Below are positions 7,216-15,230 of a stretch of DNA of 64,000 nt, in pieces; position 1 is the first letter of the stretch, and each line of letters begins with the position of its first letter. Below the pieces are notes generated by a model. It searched no databases and was not told the DNA's origin. It saw only the letters and a program-made list of their open reading frames with translations. The translations under genes were made by a program, and so were the position numbers. Origin of the DNA: Phytopseudomonas daroniae (GTDB lineage: Bacteria > Pseudomonadota > Gammaproteobacteria > Pseudomonadales > Pseudomonadaceae); NCBI RefSeq assembly GCF_004327285.1, contig NZ_QJUI01000005.1, forward strand, positions 124,001 through 188,000, read 5' to 3'.

Positions 7216-8213
7216 CTCACCACCTCGGCGATTACCGCCAGGGTATCACCGCTTTTCACCAACCCGGGGAAGTGCCGGGCGGCGAGCAGGCCGCTGCGTT
7301 TGGCGCGGTACTCGATGGCCGGTGCGCCGGTGCGGCGCGCACTGTGCACACGGGCGATGACCTCGCCTTTTTCTACGCTATCGCCAAGGTCGCTGCACAT
7401 TTCCAGCAGGCCGTCGTCCTCGCTGGCAACGAAGCAGTCGCCATCGGGCATGTCGAGCATCACCGATTCACCCACCTCGATTTCTCCGCTCAGCAAGCCG
7501 AAATGGATCAGCAGGTTGCGTACGCCGCGTTCGGCGATGGCCAGGCTTTTCGCCGTGCTGCTACCACCCCCCCCGAGCTCGGTGGTGACGAATACCTTGC
7601 CCTGTTCCTCGGCGGCGGTGTCGTACATGCCTACCGCGTCGAGCTCGAGCATGCGCATGCAGTAAGGCGCGGCGAAGGCCCGCATGCCGGCCTCGCAGGC
7701 TGCATCCTGGATCTTGTCCGGCAGCACGTGGCAAGCGGCGAAGGGCAGGAAATCCAGGGTCTTGCCGCCAGAATGGATGTCCAGCACCACATCGGCCATG
7801 GGTAGCAGGGTGCGCTGGAAATAGTCGGCGATCTTCTGCGTCACCGTGCCGTCCGGCTTGCCGGGAAAGCTGCGGTTCAGATTGCCCTTGTCGATCGGCG
7901 AGGTGCGGGTGCCGGCGTGCACCGCCGGGGTGTTCATGAACGGCACGATGATCACCCGCCCGCTGACATCCTCGGCGCGCAGCGTCTGCGCCAGTTTGCT
8001 CAGCGCCAGCGGGCCTTCGTATTCGTCACCGTGGTTGCCGCCGGAGAGCAGGGCGGTGGAACCGCTGCCGTTCTTCACCACGGTAAGCGGAATCATCACC
8101 GCGCCCCAGGCGGAATCGTCGCGGGAGTAAGGCAGTTTGAGGAAGCCGTGCTGCACGCCGTCACGGTCGAAATCGACGGTGGGGCTAATCGGGTTGTCGC
8201 GGAGTTGGGTCAT
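7209..8213 (-). CDS. doeB: N-alpha-acetyl-L-2,4-diaminobutyrate deacetylase
   Basis: Zinc-dependent deacylase of the succinylglutamate desuccinylase/aspartoacylase family, 334 residues. DoeB (EutE) removes acetate from N-alpha-acetyl-diaminobutyrate, the product of DoeA, giving diaminobutyrate for DoeD. The zinc ligands are visible: GGNHGDEYEG (H61, E64) and VLDIHSGG (H147). The C-terminal region from about 250 on is a small beta-barrel-like domain (VEKGEVIARVHSARR...KSGDTLAVIAEV). The frame is open to 8309, but ATG 8213 (MTQLRDNP) matches the family start; its ribosome binding site is weak. A REP-type inverted repeat lies between it and doeA. Confidence 0.85.
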   Translation of the reverse strand: MTQLRDNPISPTVDFDRDGVQHGFLKLPYSRDDSAWGAVMIPLTVVKNGSGSTALLSGGNHGDEYEGPLALSKLAQTLRAEDVSGRVIIVPFMNTPAVHAGTRTSPIDKGNLNRSFPGKPDGTVTQKIADYFQRTLLPMADVVLDIHSGGKTLDFLPFAACHVLPDKIQDAACEAGMRAFAAPYCMRMLELDAVGMYDTAAEEQGKVFVTTELGGGGSSTAKSLAIAERGVRNLLIHFGLLSGEIEVGESVMLDMPDGDCFVASEDDGLLEMCSDLGDSVEKGEVIARVHSARRTGAPAIEYRAKRSGLLAARHFPGLVKSGDTLAVIAEVVSP

Positions 8214-8261
8214 GATGCAAAGCCCGGTACAGGTGGATATATCGAATCTCGCCGCTTTCCG

Positions 8262-8327
8262 TAGGAGCTGGCTTGCCAGCGATGCATTGTCAATGCTGAT
8301 CGCCGGCAAGCCGGCTCCTACGGGGGT
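8262..8327. repeat. REP-type inverted repeat between doeA and doeB
   Basis: GTAGGAGCTGGCTTGCCAGCGAT and its near complement ATCGCCGGCAAGCCGGCTCCTAC form two facing REP units around a short spacer. This is the classic pseudomonad REP pair. In the transcript it would form a stable hairpin between doeA and doeB. Confidence 0.85.
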
Positions 8328-8330
8328 TGG

Positions 8331-9521
8331 TCAATCCTTCACGAACAGCTTGCGCGGCACGTCGCAGAAGGTTTCCACGCCGCTGTCGGTGATCAGGATC
8401 GATTCGGTGATCTCCAGGCCCCAGTCGTCCAGCCACAGGCCCGGCATGAAGTGGAAGGTCATCCCTGGCTGCAGCACGCTCTCGTCGCTCGGCCGCAGGC
8501 TCATGGTGCGCTCGCCCCAGTCCGGCGGATAACTGATACCGATGGGGTAGCCGCAACGGCTGTCCTTGTGGATACCGAACTTCTCCAGCACCTTGAAGAA
8601 CGCACGGGCGATATCGCCGGTGGTATTGCCCGGTTTGGCTGCCTCCAGGCCGGCGGCGATGCCTTCTACCACGGCTTTCTCGCCGTCGAGAAAATGCTGT
8701 GGCGGCTTGCCCAGATAAACGGTTCGCGACAGCGGGCAGTGGTAGCGCTTGTAGCAGCCGGCGATCTCGAAGAAGGTGCCGGCGCCGCTGACCATCGGCG
8801 AATCATCCCAGGTCAGGTGCGGAGCACTGGCGTCTGCACCGGTGGGCAACAGCGGCACGATGGCCGGGTAGTCGCCGCCGTGGCCGTCGGCACCGAGAAT
8901 GCCGGTGCGGTAGATTTCGGCGACCAGCTCGTTCTTGCGCAGGCCCGGCTCGATCTTCTCGAAGATCGCCGCGTGCATCTTCTCGACGATCTTCGCCGCG
9001 ATGCGCATGTAGCCGATCTCGGTGGGCGACTTGATCGCCCGCTGCCAGTTGACCAGCGCGGTGGCATCGACGAAGCGTGCGTTGGGCAGGTTGCGCTGCA
9101 ACGCCCCGTAGGCAGCGGCACTGAAGTAGTAGTTGTCCAGCTCGACGCCGATGGCGAGCTTGTCCCAGCCGCGCGCGGCAACCACTTCTTGCGACAGGTA
9201 GTCCATCGGGTGGCGCTCGGTGGACTGCACGTAGTGGTCGGGGTAGCCGACGATATTGCTCTGCTGCATGAACACCGTGCGCCGGGCGCCGTTGGCGTCC
9301 TGGCCGCGGCCGTACCACACCGGTTCGCCGTCCAGCGCCAGCAGCACGCACTGGTGCACGTAGAACGACCAACCGTCGTAGCCGGTCAGCCAGGCCATGT
9401 TGGATGGGTCGGTGACGATCAGCAGCTCGATGCCCTTGGCCTGCATGGCGGTGCGCGTCTTGGCGAGACGCTGGGCGTATTCCTCCCGGCCGAAGGGAAG
9501 ATTGACGATGATTTCGGACAT
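8331..9521 (-). CDS. doeA: Ectoine hydrolase (M24-type, metal-ligand-poor)
   Basis: Creatinase/prolidase-fold (M24) protein of 396 residues. DoeA (EutD) opens the ectoine ring to N-acetyl-diaminobutyrate. The N-terminal creatinase domain covers about 10-150 and the pita-bread domain about 160-396. Most M24 metal ligands are absent: the D-x-G position is FFEIAG (E252), the second Asp is replaced in HCPLSRT, and the usual IEPG is FMPG; only the last Glu (LEITES) is retained. This fits the metal-independent mechanism described for EutD, in which a glutamate equivalent to E252 is reported to act on the substrate. The frame extends to 9590, but GGAGGG before ATG 9521 decides the start; eutC ends 28 bp upstream. 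Confidence 0.88.
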   Translation of the reverse strand: MSEIIVNLPFGREEYAQRLAKTRTAMQAKGIELLIVTDPSNMAWLTGYDGWSFYVHQCVLLALDGEPVWYGRGQDANGARRTVFMQQSNIVGYPDHYVQSTERHPMDYLSQEVVAARGWDKLAIGVELDNYYFSAAAYGALQRNLPNARFVDATALVNWQRAIKSPTEIGYMRIAAKIVEKMHAAIFEKIEPGLRKNELVAEIYRTGILGADGHGGDYPAIVPLLPTGADASAPHLTWDDSPMVSGAGTFFEIAGCYKRYHCPLSRTVYLGKPPQHFLDGEKAVVEGIAAGLEAAKPGNTTGDIARAFFKVLEKFGIHKDSRCGYPIGISYPPDWGERTMSLRPSDESVLQPGMTFHFMPGLWLDDWGLEITESILITDSGVETFCDVPRKLFVKD

Positions 9522-9549
9522 TGCGGTTGCCCTCCAGGGTGAAACGGAT

Positions 9550-10527
9550 TCAGGAATCGAAGGTGAAGCCTTTGCCAGCCGCGGTCGCACGCTCGTAGGC
9601 GAGGCTGGCGATGGCGGTGTCCTGGGCGCCGGTGCCGGTCAGGTCGCAGAGGGTGATCTGTTCGGCGCTGGTGCGGCCCGGCTGCTGGCCGGCGATGACC
9701 TGGCCAAGCTCGGCGAATACGTCTTGCGCACCGACCAGCCCGGCTTCGATGGCGTGGTGCAGTTCGCCCAGTACGCGGGTCTGGGAAAGACGATCGGCCA
9801 CATAGGCGTCGACCTGCGCCAGCACGACTGGGGCGATCTCGTTCTTGTGCTCGGCATCCGAGCCCATGGCGGTGATATGCAGGCCGGGGCGCAGGTGCTC
9901 GGATCGGATCAGCGGTTCGCGGCTGGGCGTGGTGGTGATGGCGATATCGGCGCCGTCCAGGGCGGCGTCGATGCTGTCCACGGCCCGGGCATCAATCAGT
10001 TCGGCAGCCATGGCGACAGCCTTGCTCGCGTCGCGTGCCCAGATGCGCACCTCGCGCACCTCCCGCACCAGGCGCAATGCCTGCAGTTGCAGGCGCGCCT
10101 GCTCGCCAGCGCCGAGAATGGCGACCACGCCGGCATCCTCCCGGGCCAGCCACTTGGCAGCCACGGCGCCAGCGGCAGCGGTGCGCACGGCGGTGAGGTA
10201 GCCGTTATCGAGTAGCAGCGCGTCGGCCAGCCCGGTCTGTGCCGAGAACAGCATCATCAGGCCGTTGAGGCTGGGCAGGCCGAGCCTGGGGTTGTCGAAG
10301 AAACCGGGGCTGACCTTGATGGCAAAGCGCGGCACACCGGGCAGGTAGGCGGTCTTCACGTCCACCTCGCCATTGTGCTCGGGGATGTCCAGTCGCAGGA
10401 TCGGCGGCATGGCCACGGCGGCGGTGGCCAGCAGGCGGAAGGCGTTTTCCACTGCGGCCAGGCTGTCGGCATCGATGCCGACGCAGTCGCGCAGGTCGGC
10501 CTGGTTGAGAATCAGGGTCTTGGCCAT
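9550..10527 (-). CDS. eutC: Ornithine cyclodeaminase/mu-crystallin-family hydroxyectoine utilisation protein
   Basis: 325-residue member of the ornithine cyclodeaminase family: substrate part with IKVSPGFFDNP (K71), then a Rossmann fold with VAILGAGEQARLQLQAL (about 131-147) for NAD(H). EutC and EutB are thought to convert the hydroxyectoine-derived hydroxy-diaminobutyrate branch into an intermediate that joins the ectoine route; EutC would reduce or rearrange the product of EutB. It starts 9 bp after eutB and is followed by doeA at 28 bp, indicating one transcript eutB-eutC-doeA-doeB. Without this context the protein would only be called an ornithine cyclodeaminase homologue. Confidence 0.82.
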   Translation of the reverse strand: MAKTLILNQADLRDCVGIDADSLAAVENAFRLLATAAVAMPPILRLDIPEHNGEVDVKTAYLPGVPRFAIKVSPGFFDNPRLGLPSLNGLMMLFSAQTGLADALLLDNGYLTAVRTAAAGAVAAKWLAREDAGVVAILGAGEQARLQLQALRLVREVREVRIWARDASKAVAMAAELIDARAVDSIDAALDGADIAITTTPSREPLIRSEHLRPGLHITAMGSDAEHKNEIAPVVLAQVDAYVADRLSQTRVLGELHHAIEAGLVGAQDVFAELGQVIAGQQPGRTSAEQITLCDLTGTGAQDTAIASLAYERATAAGKGFTFDS

Positions 10528-10536
10528 GGGGGTTCC

Positions 10537-11508
10537 TCAGGCGTCCGCGCCGTTGAGCACGCGCAGGTGCTGGTCGATATCGATGTTGCGGCCGCTGACT
10601 ACCACCACCACCGGCCCGCGCGGCTCGATCAGGCCGTCGAGCAGGGCGGCGATGCCCACCGCAGCGGCGCCTTCCACCACCAGCAGTTCCTCACGGTAGG
10701 CGTGGCGGATGCCGCGGGCGATGGCGGCTTCGTCGAGCAGATGCACCTGGTCACACAGCTCGCGGGTCAGGCCGAAGGTGTAGCGGTTGTCCAAGCCGAT
10801 GCCGCCGCCGAGCGAATCCGCCAGGGTCGGCAGTTCTTCCACCTCTATCGGGTGCCCGGCCTGCAGGCTGGCGTGCATCGCCGCGCCGAGGCGCATGCTG
10901 ATGCCGTGAGTACGAATCGCCGGGCTGGTGCTCTTGATCGCCAGTGCCACGCCGGCGAACAGGCCGCCACCGGAGAGCGGCACCAGCACGTCGCAGACGT
11001 CCGGGCACTGCTCGAGAATCTCCAGGCCGAGGCTGCCCTGGCCGGCGATTACGTGTGGGTGATCGAACGGCGGAATGAACGTGGCGCCCTGTTCGCGAGC
11101 GATGCGCAGTGCTTCGAGCTGAGCATCGTCCTGGCTGCGGCCGGTAACGACCACCTCGGCGCCCAGTTCGCGGATGGCGCGCACCTTGTTCGCCGGCACC
11201 AGCTCGGACAGGCACACGGTGGCCTTCACGCCAAGCTGCGACGCCGCGAACGCCAACGCTCTGCCATGATTACCGGTGGAGGCGGTGACCACGCCCAGAT
11301 GCTGCTGCTCGGCACTCAATTGCGCCACGGCATTGCTCGCGCCACGCAGCTTGAAACTGCCGGTGGCCTGCTGCGATTCCAGCTTCAGCCAAACCGGCAC
11401 GCCGAGCAGGCGGGTCAGCGAGGGCGAGGCTTCCAGCGGCGTCTGCCGAACCAGGCCGGCGATACGCTGGCGTGCCTGGAGCAGATCGTCGAGATGGATC
11501 GAAGGCAT
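10537..11508 (-). CDS. eutB: Threonine-dehydratase-like hydroxyectoine utilisation dehydratase
   Basis: Fold type II PLP enzyme of 323 residues, similar to threonine/serine dehydratases. Hallmarks are the Schiff-base lysine in ATGSFKLRGA (K53), the Asn/Gly loop TASTGNHGRALA and the PLP-phosphate loop PLSGGGLFAG. EutB is proposed to remove water from the hydroxylated diaminobutyrate formed from hydroxyectoine. ATG 11517 is also in frame, but GGGGA abuts it; the same GGGGA is 9 nt from ATG 11508, so 11508 is preferred. It is the first gene of the eutB-eutC-doeA-doeB operon, and a candidate EnuR site lies 60 bp upstream. Confidence 0.82.
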   Translation of the reverse strand: MPSIHLDDLLQARQRIAGLVRQTPLEASPSLTRLLGVPVWLKLESQQATGSFKLRGASNAVAQLSAEQQHLGVVTASTGNHGRALAFAASQLGVKATVCLSELVPANKVRAIRELGAEVVVTGRSQDDAQLEALRIAREQGATFIPPFDHPHVIAGQGSLGLEILEQCPDVCDVLVPLSGGGLFAGVALAIKSTSPAIRTHGISMRLGAAMHASLQAGHPIEVEELPTLADSLGGGIGLDNRYTFGLTRELCDQVHLLDEAAIARGIRHAYREELLVVEGAAAVGIAALLDGLIEPRGPVVVVVSGRNIDIDQHLRVLNGADA

Positions 11509-11568
11509 GGCGTGCATTCCCCGGAAGGTGTGTGCGACCGAGTGTACGAGCGGGAAATTGCACGGCTG

Positions 11569-11584
11569 AATGTACTAGGACGAT
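11569..11584 (-). promoter_or_regulatory. Candidate EnuR operator upstream of eutB
   Basis: The + strand reads AATGTACTAGGACGAT. It matches ATTGCACTAGGACAAT, the complement of 15039-15054 in the enuR-ehuB intergenic region, at 13 of 16 positions with the core ACTAGGAC identical. It lies 61-76 bp upstream of the eutB start, suitable for promoter control. The remainder of the gap 11518-11881 holds an imperfect inverted repeat (11640-11720) and a GTAGGATGGGT palindrome. Confidence 0.5.
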
Positions 11585-11734
11585 ATTTTTAAGGGGCGCT
11601 GTGCCGCAGATAGCGTTTTGATCCTGGGCCTGCAAGTGCGTCGCCGCGGCGCGAGGCGATGGCGGCCATGCTGCAAGAATCGCGTATGGCCACGATTCGC
11701 CGCGAGGCAAGGCACGAGCCGCGAAGTTTAGATC

Positions 11735-11797
11735 GTAGGATGGGTCGGGCCGCGTAGGTGCAACCCATCGGCAATTGATGGGTTGCACCCATCCTAC
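11735..11797. repeat. GTAGGATGGGT palindrome
   Basis: Starts GTAGGATGGGTCGGGCCGCG and ends with an inner perfect hairpin GCAACCCATCGG/ATTGATGGGTTGC and ACCCATCCTAC. It is the third copy of the family seen at 4680 and 7131. Confidence 0.8.
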
Positions 11798-11881
11798 GGG
11801 CTGGAAAGCTGGACGAAAGAGCCCATGGGGTTTGCTTGTCGTCCAGCCTCCAGCGCTCTAATCGGCCATCCGCTTTTGCCT

Positions 11882-13441
11882 TTAGCGCGGCAGACCCCGA
11901 ACGGCCTGGTTGCGCCCCTGATGCTTGGCCTGGTACAGCGCCAGATCGGCGGATTTCAGCACATCGCCCAGACTACTCGAGGTTTCCGGCAAGTGGGCGA
12001 TGCCGAGGGACACGGTCAGGTGCCCGCCGGTGGCGAAGATATGCCGGGCGACGGCGCTGCGCAGCCGCTCGGCGATCTCCAGCGCATTGTCCAGGCTGGT
12101 GTCGGGCAGGAACATGGCGAACTCTTCGCCGCCGGCGCGGCACAGCAGATCCTGGGCGCGGGAACCTTCGCGCATCAGCGCCGCCAGCTCCTGCAACGCC
12201 TTGTCGCCGATATCGTGGCCGTGCAGGTCGTTGACCTGCTTGAAATGGTCGATATCCAGTACGATCAGGGCGAAGCTGCGGCCTTCGGCCTGCCAGACGC
12301 CAAGCATGCTATCCATGCCGCGCCGGTTGGCCAGGCCGGTGAGCTGGTCGGTCAGGGACTCGTGGTTGAGGCGATGGATCTTGCTGTTGACCTGACGCAG
12401 CCCGGCCAGCAGCGAGAGTTTCAGTTGCGCCGCCTCGAAATACCAGGAACGTACCTTCTCGAAGGCTTCGCGGGCTCCAGGCGCATCCATCTCGCGGGCC
12501 TGGTGGGCGAGTTGCCAGAGCGGCAGCGAGATCAAGCGCGAGAGCCCCCAGATCGCCAGCAGGGAAAACAGCAGCAACGGCAAGGTATTGAACAGGGTAT
12601 GCCAGGTCAGGGCCTCCAGTTCCGCCAGCGTGGCCTGCCGCGGCCGTTGCGCCACCAGGCCCCAGCCGGCGCGCTGCAGTGGCGCGTAACCGGCGAGCAT
12701 TTCCACGCCCTGGCTGTTGCGCAGGCGCATGCTGCTCGCTTCGCCGGCGATGACCGCTTCGATCGCCGGATTGCCGTTGACGAGATTGCCGAGCCGGTTC
12801 ATGTCCCTGTGGTAGATCAGGTGCCGCTGGCTATCGACGACATAGAGGTAGGAGCCATCGAGGTAGTAATGCTGGCCGAGCAGGCTGCGCAGGATATTGT
12901 CCTCCTGCAGGTAGATCGAGCCGGAAACGTAGCCCTTGTAGCTGCCGTCAGCAGCGAACAGGGGGTGGGAAATGGTGATCACCAGCCGACCGGTGACTGT
13001 AGTGACGAACGGCTGACTGATCAGCGGTTCGCGGGTTTCCAGATTATGGCGGTTGCCTTCGCTGTGCAGTTGCCGGCCGATCAGGTTCAGGTTTGCCGGG
13101 GCGTTGGCGAGCACGCGCCCGCGGGCATCGACGATCAGCACTGCGTTGAAGGTATTGGTCGACAGTTGCAGGCGCCGGGCCTGTTTTTCCAGTTCGGCGG
13201 GCCGCTCCAGCGCCTCGACTATATCGGCATGGCTGTACGCCAGCTGCTGCTGGGTGGCGGCAAGAAAATTGTCGGTCGAGTCGGCCAGTTTGGCGGCATA
13301 GACGCGATTGGCCTCCAGGGTGGTGCGGATCAGCAGATCCTCCTGCACCTGATAGCTGGAGTGGAGCACGTTGGCGAGCGTCAGCGCCACGGACACCATG
13401 GTCAGAGCAAGGATCAGTTGACGGAGATCGATACGGGGCAT
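11882..13441 (-). CDS. Membrane diguanylate cyclase with periplasmic Cache domain
   Basis: 519-residue sensor enzyme making cyclic di-GMP. Order: TM helix (about 5-27), periplasmic dCache-like sensor (about 35-275, with LIVDARGRVLAN and YLYVVDSQRHLIYHRD), second TM helix (LPLLLFSLLAIWGLSRLI), HAMP-like linker, and a GGDEF domain from about 360. The active-site motif is intact (GGEEF, 437-441), and an inhibitory I-site RxxD (RAQD, 428-431) lies exactly five residues before it. ATG 13441 is chosen over a TTG at 13465. It lies between eutB and enuR; a functional link to ectoine sensing is possible but unproven. Same orientation as both neighbours, with gaps of 373 and 139 bp. Confidence 0.85.
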   Translation of the reverse strand: MPRIDLRQLILALTMVSVALTLANVLHSSYQVQEDLLIRTTLEANRVYAAKLADSTDNFLAATQQQLAYSHADIVEALERPAELEKQARRLQLSTNTFNAVLIVDARGRVLANAPANLNLIGRQLHSEGNRHNLETREPLISQPFVTTVTGRLVITISHPLFAADGSYKGYVSGSIYLQEDNILRSLLGQHYYLDGSYLYVVDSQRHLIYHRDMNRLGNLVNGNPAIEAVIAGEASSMRLRNSQGVEMLAGYAPLQRAGWGLVAQRPRQATLAELEALTWHTLFNTLPLLLFSLLAIWGLSRLISLPLWQLAHQAREMDAPGAREAFEKVRSWYFEAAQLKLSLLAGLRQVNSKIHRLNHESLTDQLTGLANRRGMDSMLGVWQAEGRSFALIVLDIDHFKQVNDLHGHDIGDKALQELAALMREGSRAQDLLCRAGGEEFAMFLPDTSLDNALEIAERLRSAVARHIFATGGHLTVSLGIAHLPETSSSLGDVLKSADLALYQAKHQGRNQAVRGLPR

Positions 13442-13580
13442 TGTCTTTCTTATACGACGTTCCAAGGCAAGGGCATCATGCCTGCCGATGGGAACGCTGG
13501 CCAGCCAAAAGGCCCCTCGTCGGGATCATCGGGGCATGCCAGCGATACCCTGGCAATGCTCACGCGCAACCTGACGGCAC

Positions 13581-14978
13581 TCAGAAATCATGGATCTTCG
13601 GGTACTGCCCGAATACTTCGCGAATGGTCTTCAGGCCCCTGTGCATCTGCGCTTCGCTGCATTCGGCGCCCACGCACAGGCGCACCGCACGAGGCCGTGG
13701 CATACCCGGCGGCACGAAGGGATCGGGCAGGGTGAGGGCCACGTGCTTGCGCCGCAGCTCGCGCAGCAGGCTGTCCACCTCCCAGTGCTCCGGCACGGCG
13801 AGCCAGGCATTCAGCGAATAGGCATGGTTACGCAGCAGGTATTCGCCCAGCTCAGCCTCGACCAGTGCCTGCCGGTTGGCCAGCAACTGACGCTGCATCT
13901 GCACCATTTCCTCGGCATGGCCGCCATTGATCCAGCGGGCGGCGATCTCACCGAGCAATGGCGTGGCCATCCAGCTGTTGACCCGCAGAATGCTCTCGGT
14001 ACGCAACGCCAGGCGCTTGGGCATCGCCAGGTAGCCGATGCGCAACCCGGCGAGTACTGACTTGGTCATGCTGGTGCAGTAGAAGGACAGCTCCGGCAGG
14101 TAATGGCTGATCGGCCGCGCCCGCTGCTGGCCGGCGAGCAGCGGGCCATAGACATCGTCCTCGATCACGTACACGCCATAACGGCGGGCGATCTCGGCGA
14201 TCTCCCGGCGCCGCGCATCGGGCATCAGACAACTGGTGGGGTTATTCAGATTGGGCGTGCACACCAGGGCGGTGATGCGCTCGTTGCCGCACATGTCTTC
14301 GAAGTGCTCGGGATCGATGCCGTGGGCGTCCATCTCCAGGCCCTTGAGGGTGAAGCCGAGCACCTGGGACGAGCCGATCACGCCGTGATCGGAGAGCCCC
14401 TCGCAGAGCACCACGTCGTCCGGCCCGGCCAGCGAGGCCAGGGCCAGGAAGATGCCGTGAGCCGCGCCATTGGTGAGCAGCAGGTCGTCACGGGTCACGT
14501 CCAGGCCGAGCCGGGACAGCCAGCGCACCCCGGCATCGCGGTGGCTTTCGAAGCCGGCGATGGGGCGAAAGGCGCGGATCCACGGTTGATCGGACTCGGT
14601 CGCCAGCTCGCCGCAGGTGGCCTGCCACAGGCGATCGTGCTCGGCGGTATGGACGATGCGGGCGATGGAAAAATCCAGCAGCGCCTGCTCGCTGTGATCG
14701 AGCATCGAAGTGGCCACCCGCTCGCTGGTACGCCGCGACACGAAGCTGCCGCGGCCCACCTCACAGCGTACCCGGCCCTGGCGCTCGAGCTCCTTGTAAG
14801 CGTTGGTTACCGTCTGCACGCTGATGCCCAGGGCCTCGGAAACCTGGCGCTGCGGCGGCAAACGCTGGCCGTCAGTAAGGCTACCCTGTTCGATATCGGC
14901 GGCAATGGCCTGCACCAGCGTCTTGTACTTGGACTCGCCCTGGCGAGCGCTGCCCAATGCCTGCTTCCAGTTGTGCAT
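13581..14978 (-). CDS. enuR: MocR/GabR-type PLP-dependent regulator of ectoine catabolism
   Basis: 465-residue GntR-family MocR protein: winged HTH (residues 17-80; QRLPPQRQVSEALGISVQTVTNAYKELE), linker, then a complete type I aminotransferase domain. The PLP lysine is in CTSMTKSVLAGLRIGY (K306) and the ring Asp in IEDDVYGPL (D274/D275). In Ruegeria pomeroyi EnuR represses ectoine uptake and catabolic genes, and N-acetyl- or free diaminobutyrate reacting with its PLP relieves repression. It is transcribed divergently from ehuB, with a good ribosome binding site (AGGAGCAGT before the ATG). Assignment rests on domain type plus this position. Confidence 0.85.
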   Translation of the reverse strand: MHNWKQALGSARQGESKYKTLVQAIAADIEQGSLTDGQRLPPQRQVSEALGISVQTVTNAYKELERQGRVRCEVGRGSFVSRRTSERVATSMLDHSEQALLDFSIARIVHTAEHDRLWQATCGELATESDQPWIRAFRPIAGFESHRDAGVRWLSRLGLDVTRDDLLLTNGAAHGIFLALASLAGPDDVVLCEGLSDHGVIGSSQVLGFTLKGLEMDAHGIDPEHFEDMCGNERITALVCTPNLNNPTSCLMPDARRREIAEIARRYGVYVIEDDVYGPLLAGQQRARPISHYLPELSFYCTSMTKSVLAGLRIGYLAMPKRLALRTESILRVNSWMATPLLGEIAARWINGGHAEEMVQMQRQLLANRQALVEAELGEYLLRNHAYSLNAWLAVPEHWEVDSLLRELRRKHVALTLPDPFVPPGMPRPRAVRLCVGAECSEAQMHRGLKTIREVFGQYPKIHDF

Positions 14979-15038
14979 ACTGCTCCTGCGGGTTGGAGGC
15001 TGTTGAGCACAGCATCCCGCCTGTCAGCTTTGGATTCA

Positions 15039-15054
15039 ATTGTCCTAGTGCAAT
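15039..15054. promoter_or_regulatory. Candidate EnuR operator between enuR and ehuB
   Basis: ATTGTCCTAGTGCAAT is an imperfect palindrome (ATTG...CAAT ends), 61 bp upstream of enuR and 177 bp upstream of ehuB. Its core GTCCTAGT recurs upstream of eutB. The 252-bp intergenic region also contains two A-rich stretches (around 15060 and 15118) that could hold promoter elements. Confidence 0.5.
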
Positions 15055-15230
15055 ACCGCAGACAAAAACCCTTTTGTATGCTCGGGCTCAAGGTGGAACC
15101 GGCGCTCGATGCGCACAGAAAAATATTGAATCCACCTCTCCGGCCGCACGCGGCCAGATGCTCTTGAAAACCTGCCTCCTAACATAGCGCTCCGCTCCAT
15201 CGGGCGGATTACAAGAAACAGGAGAATCAC

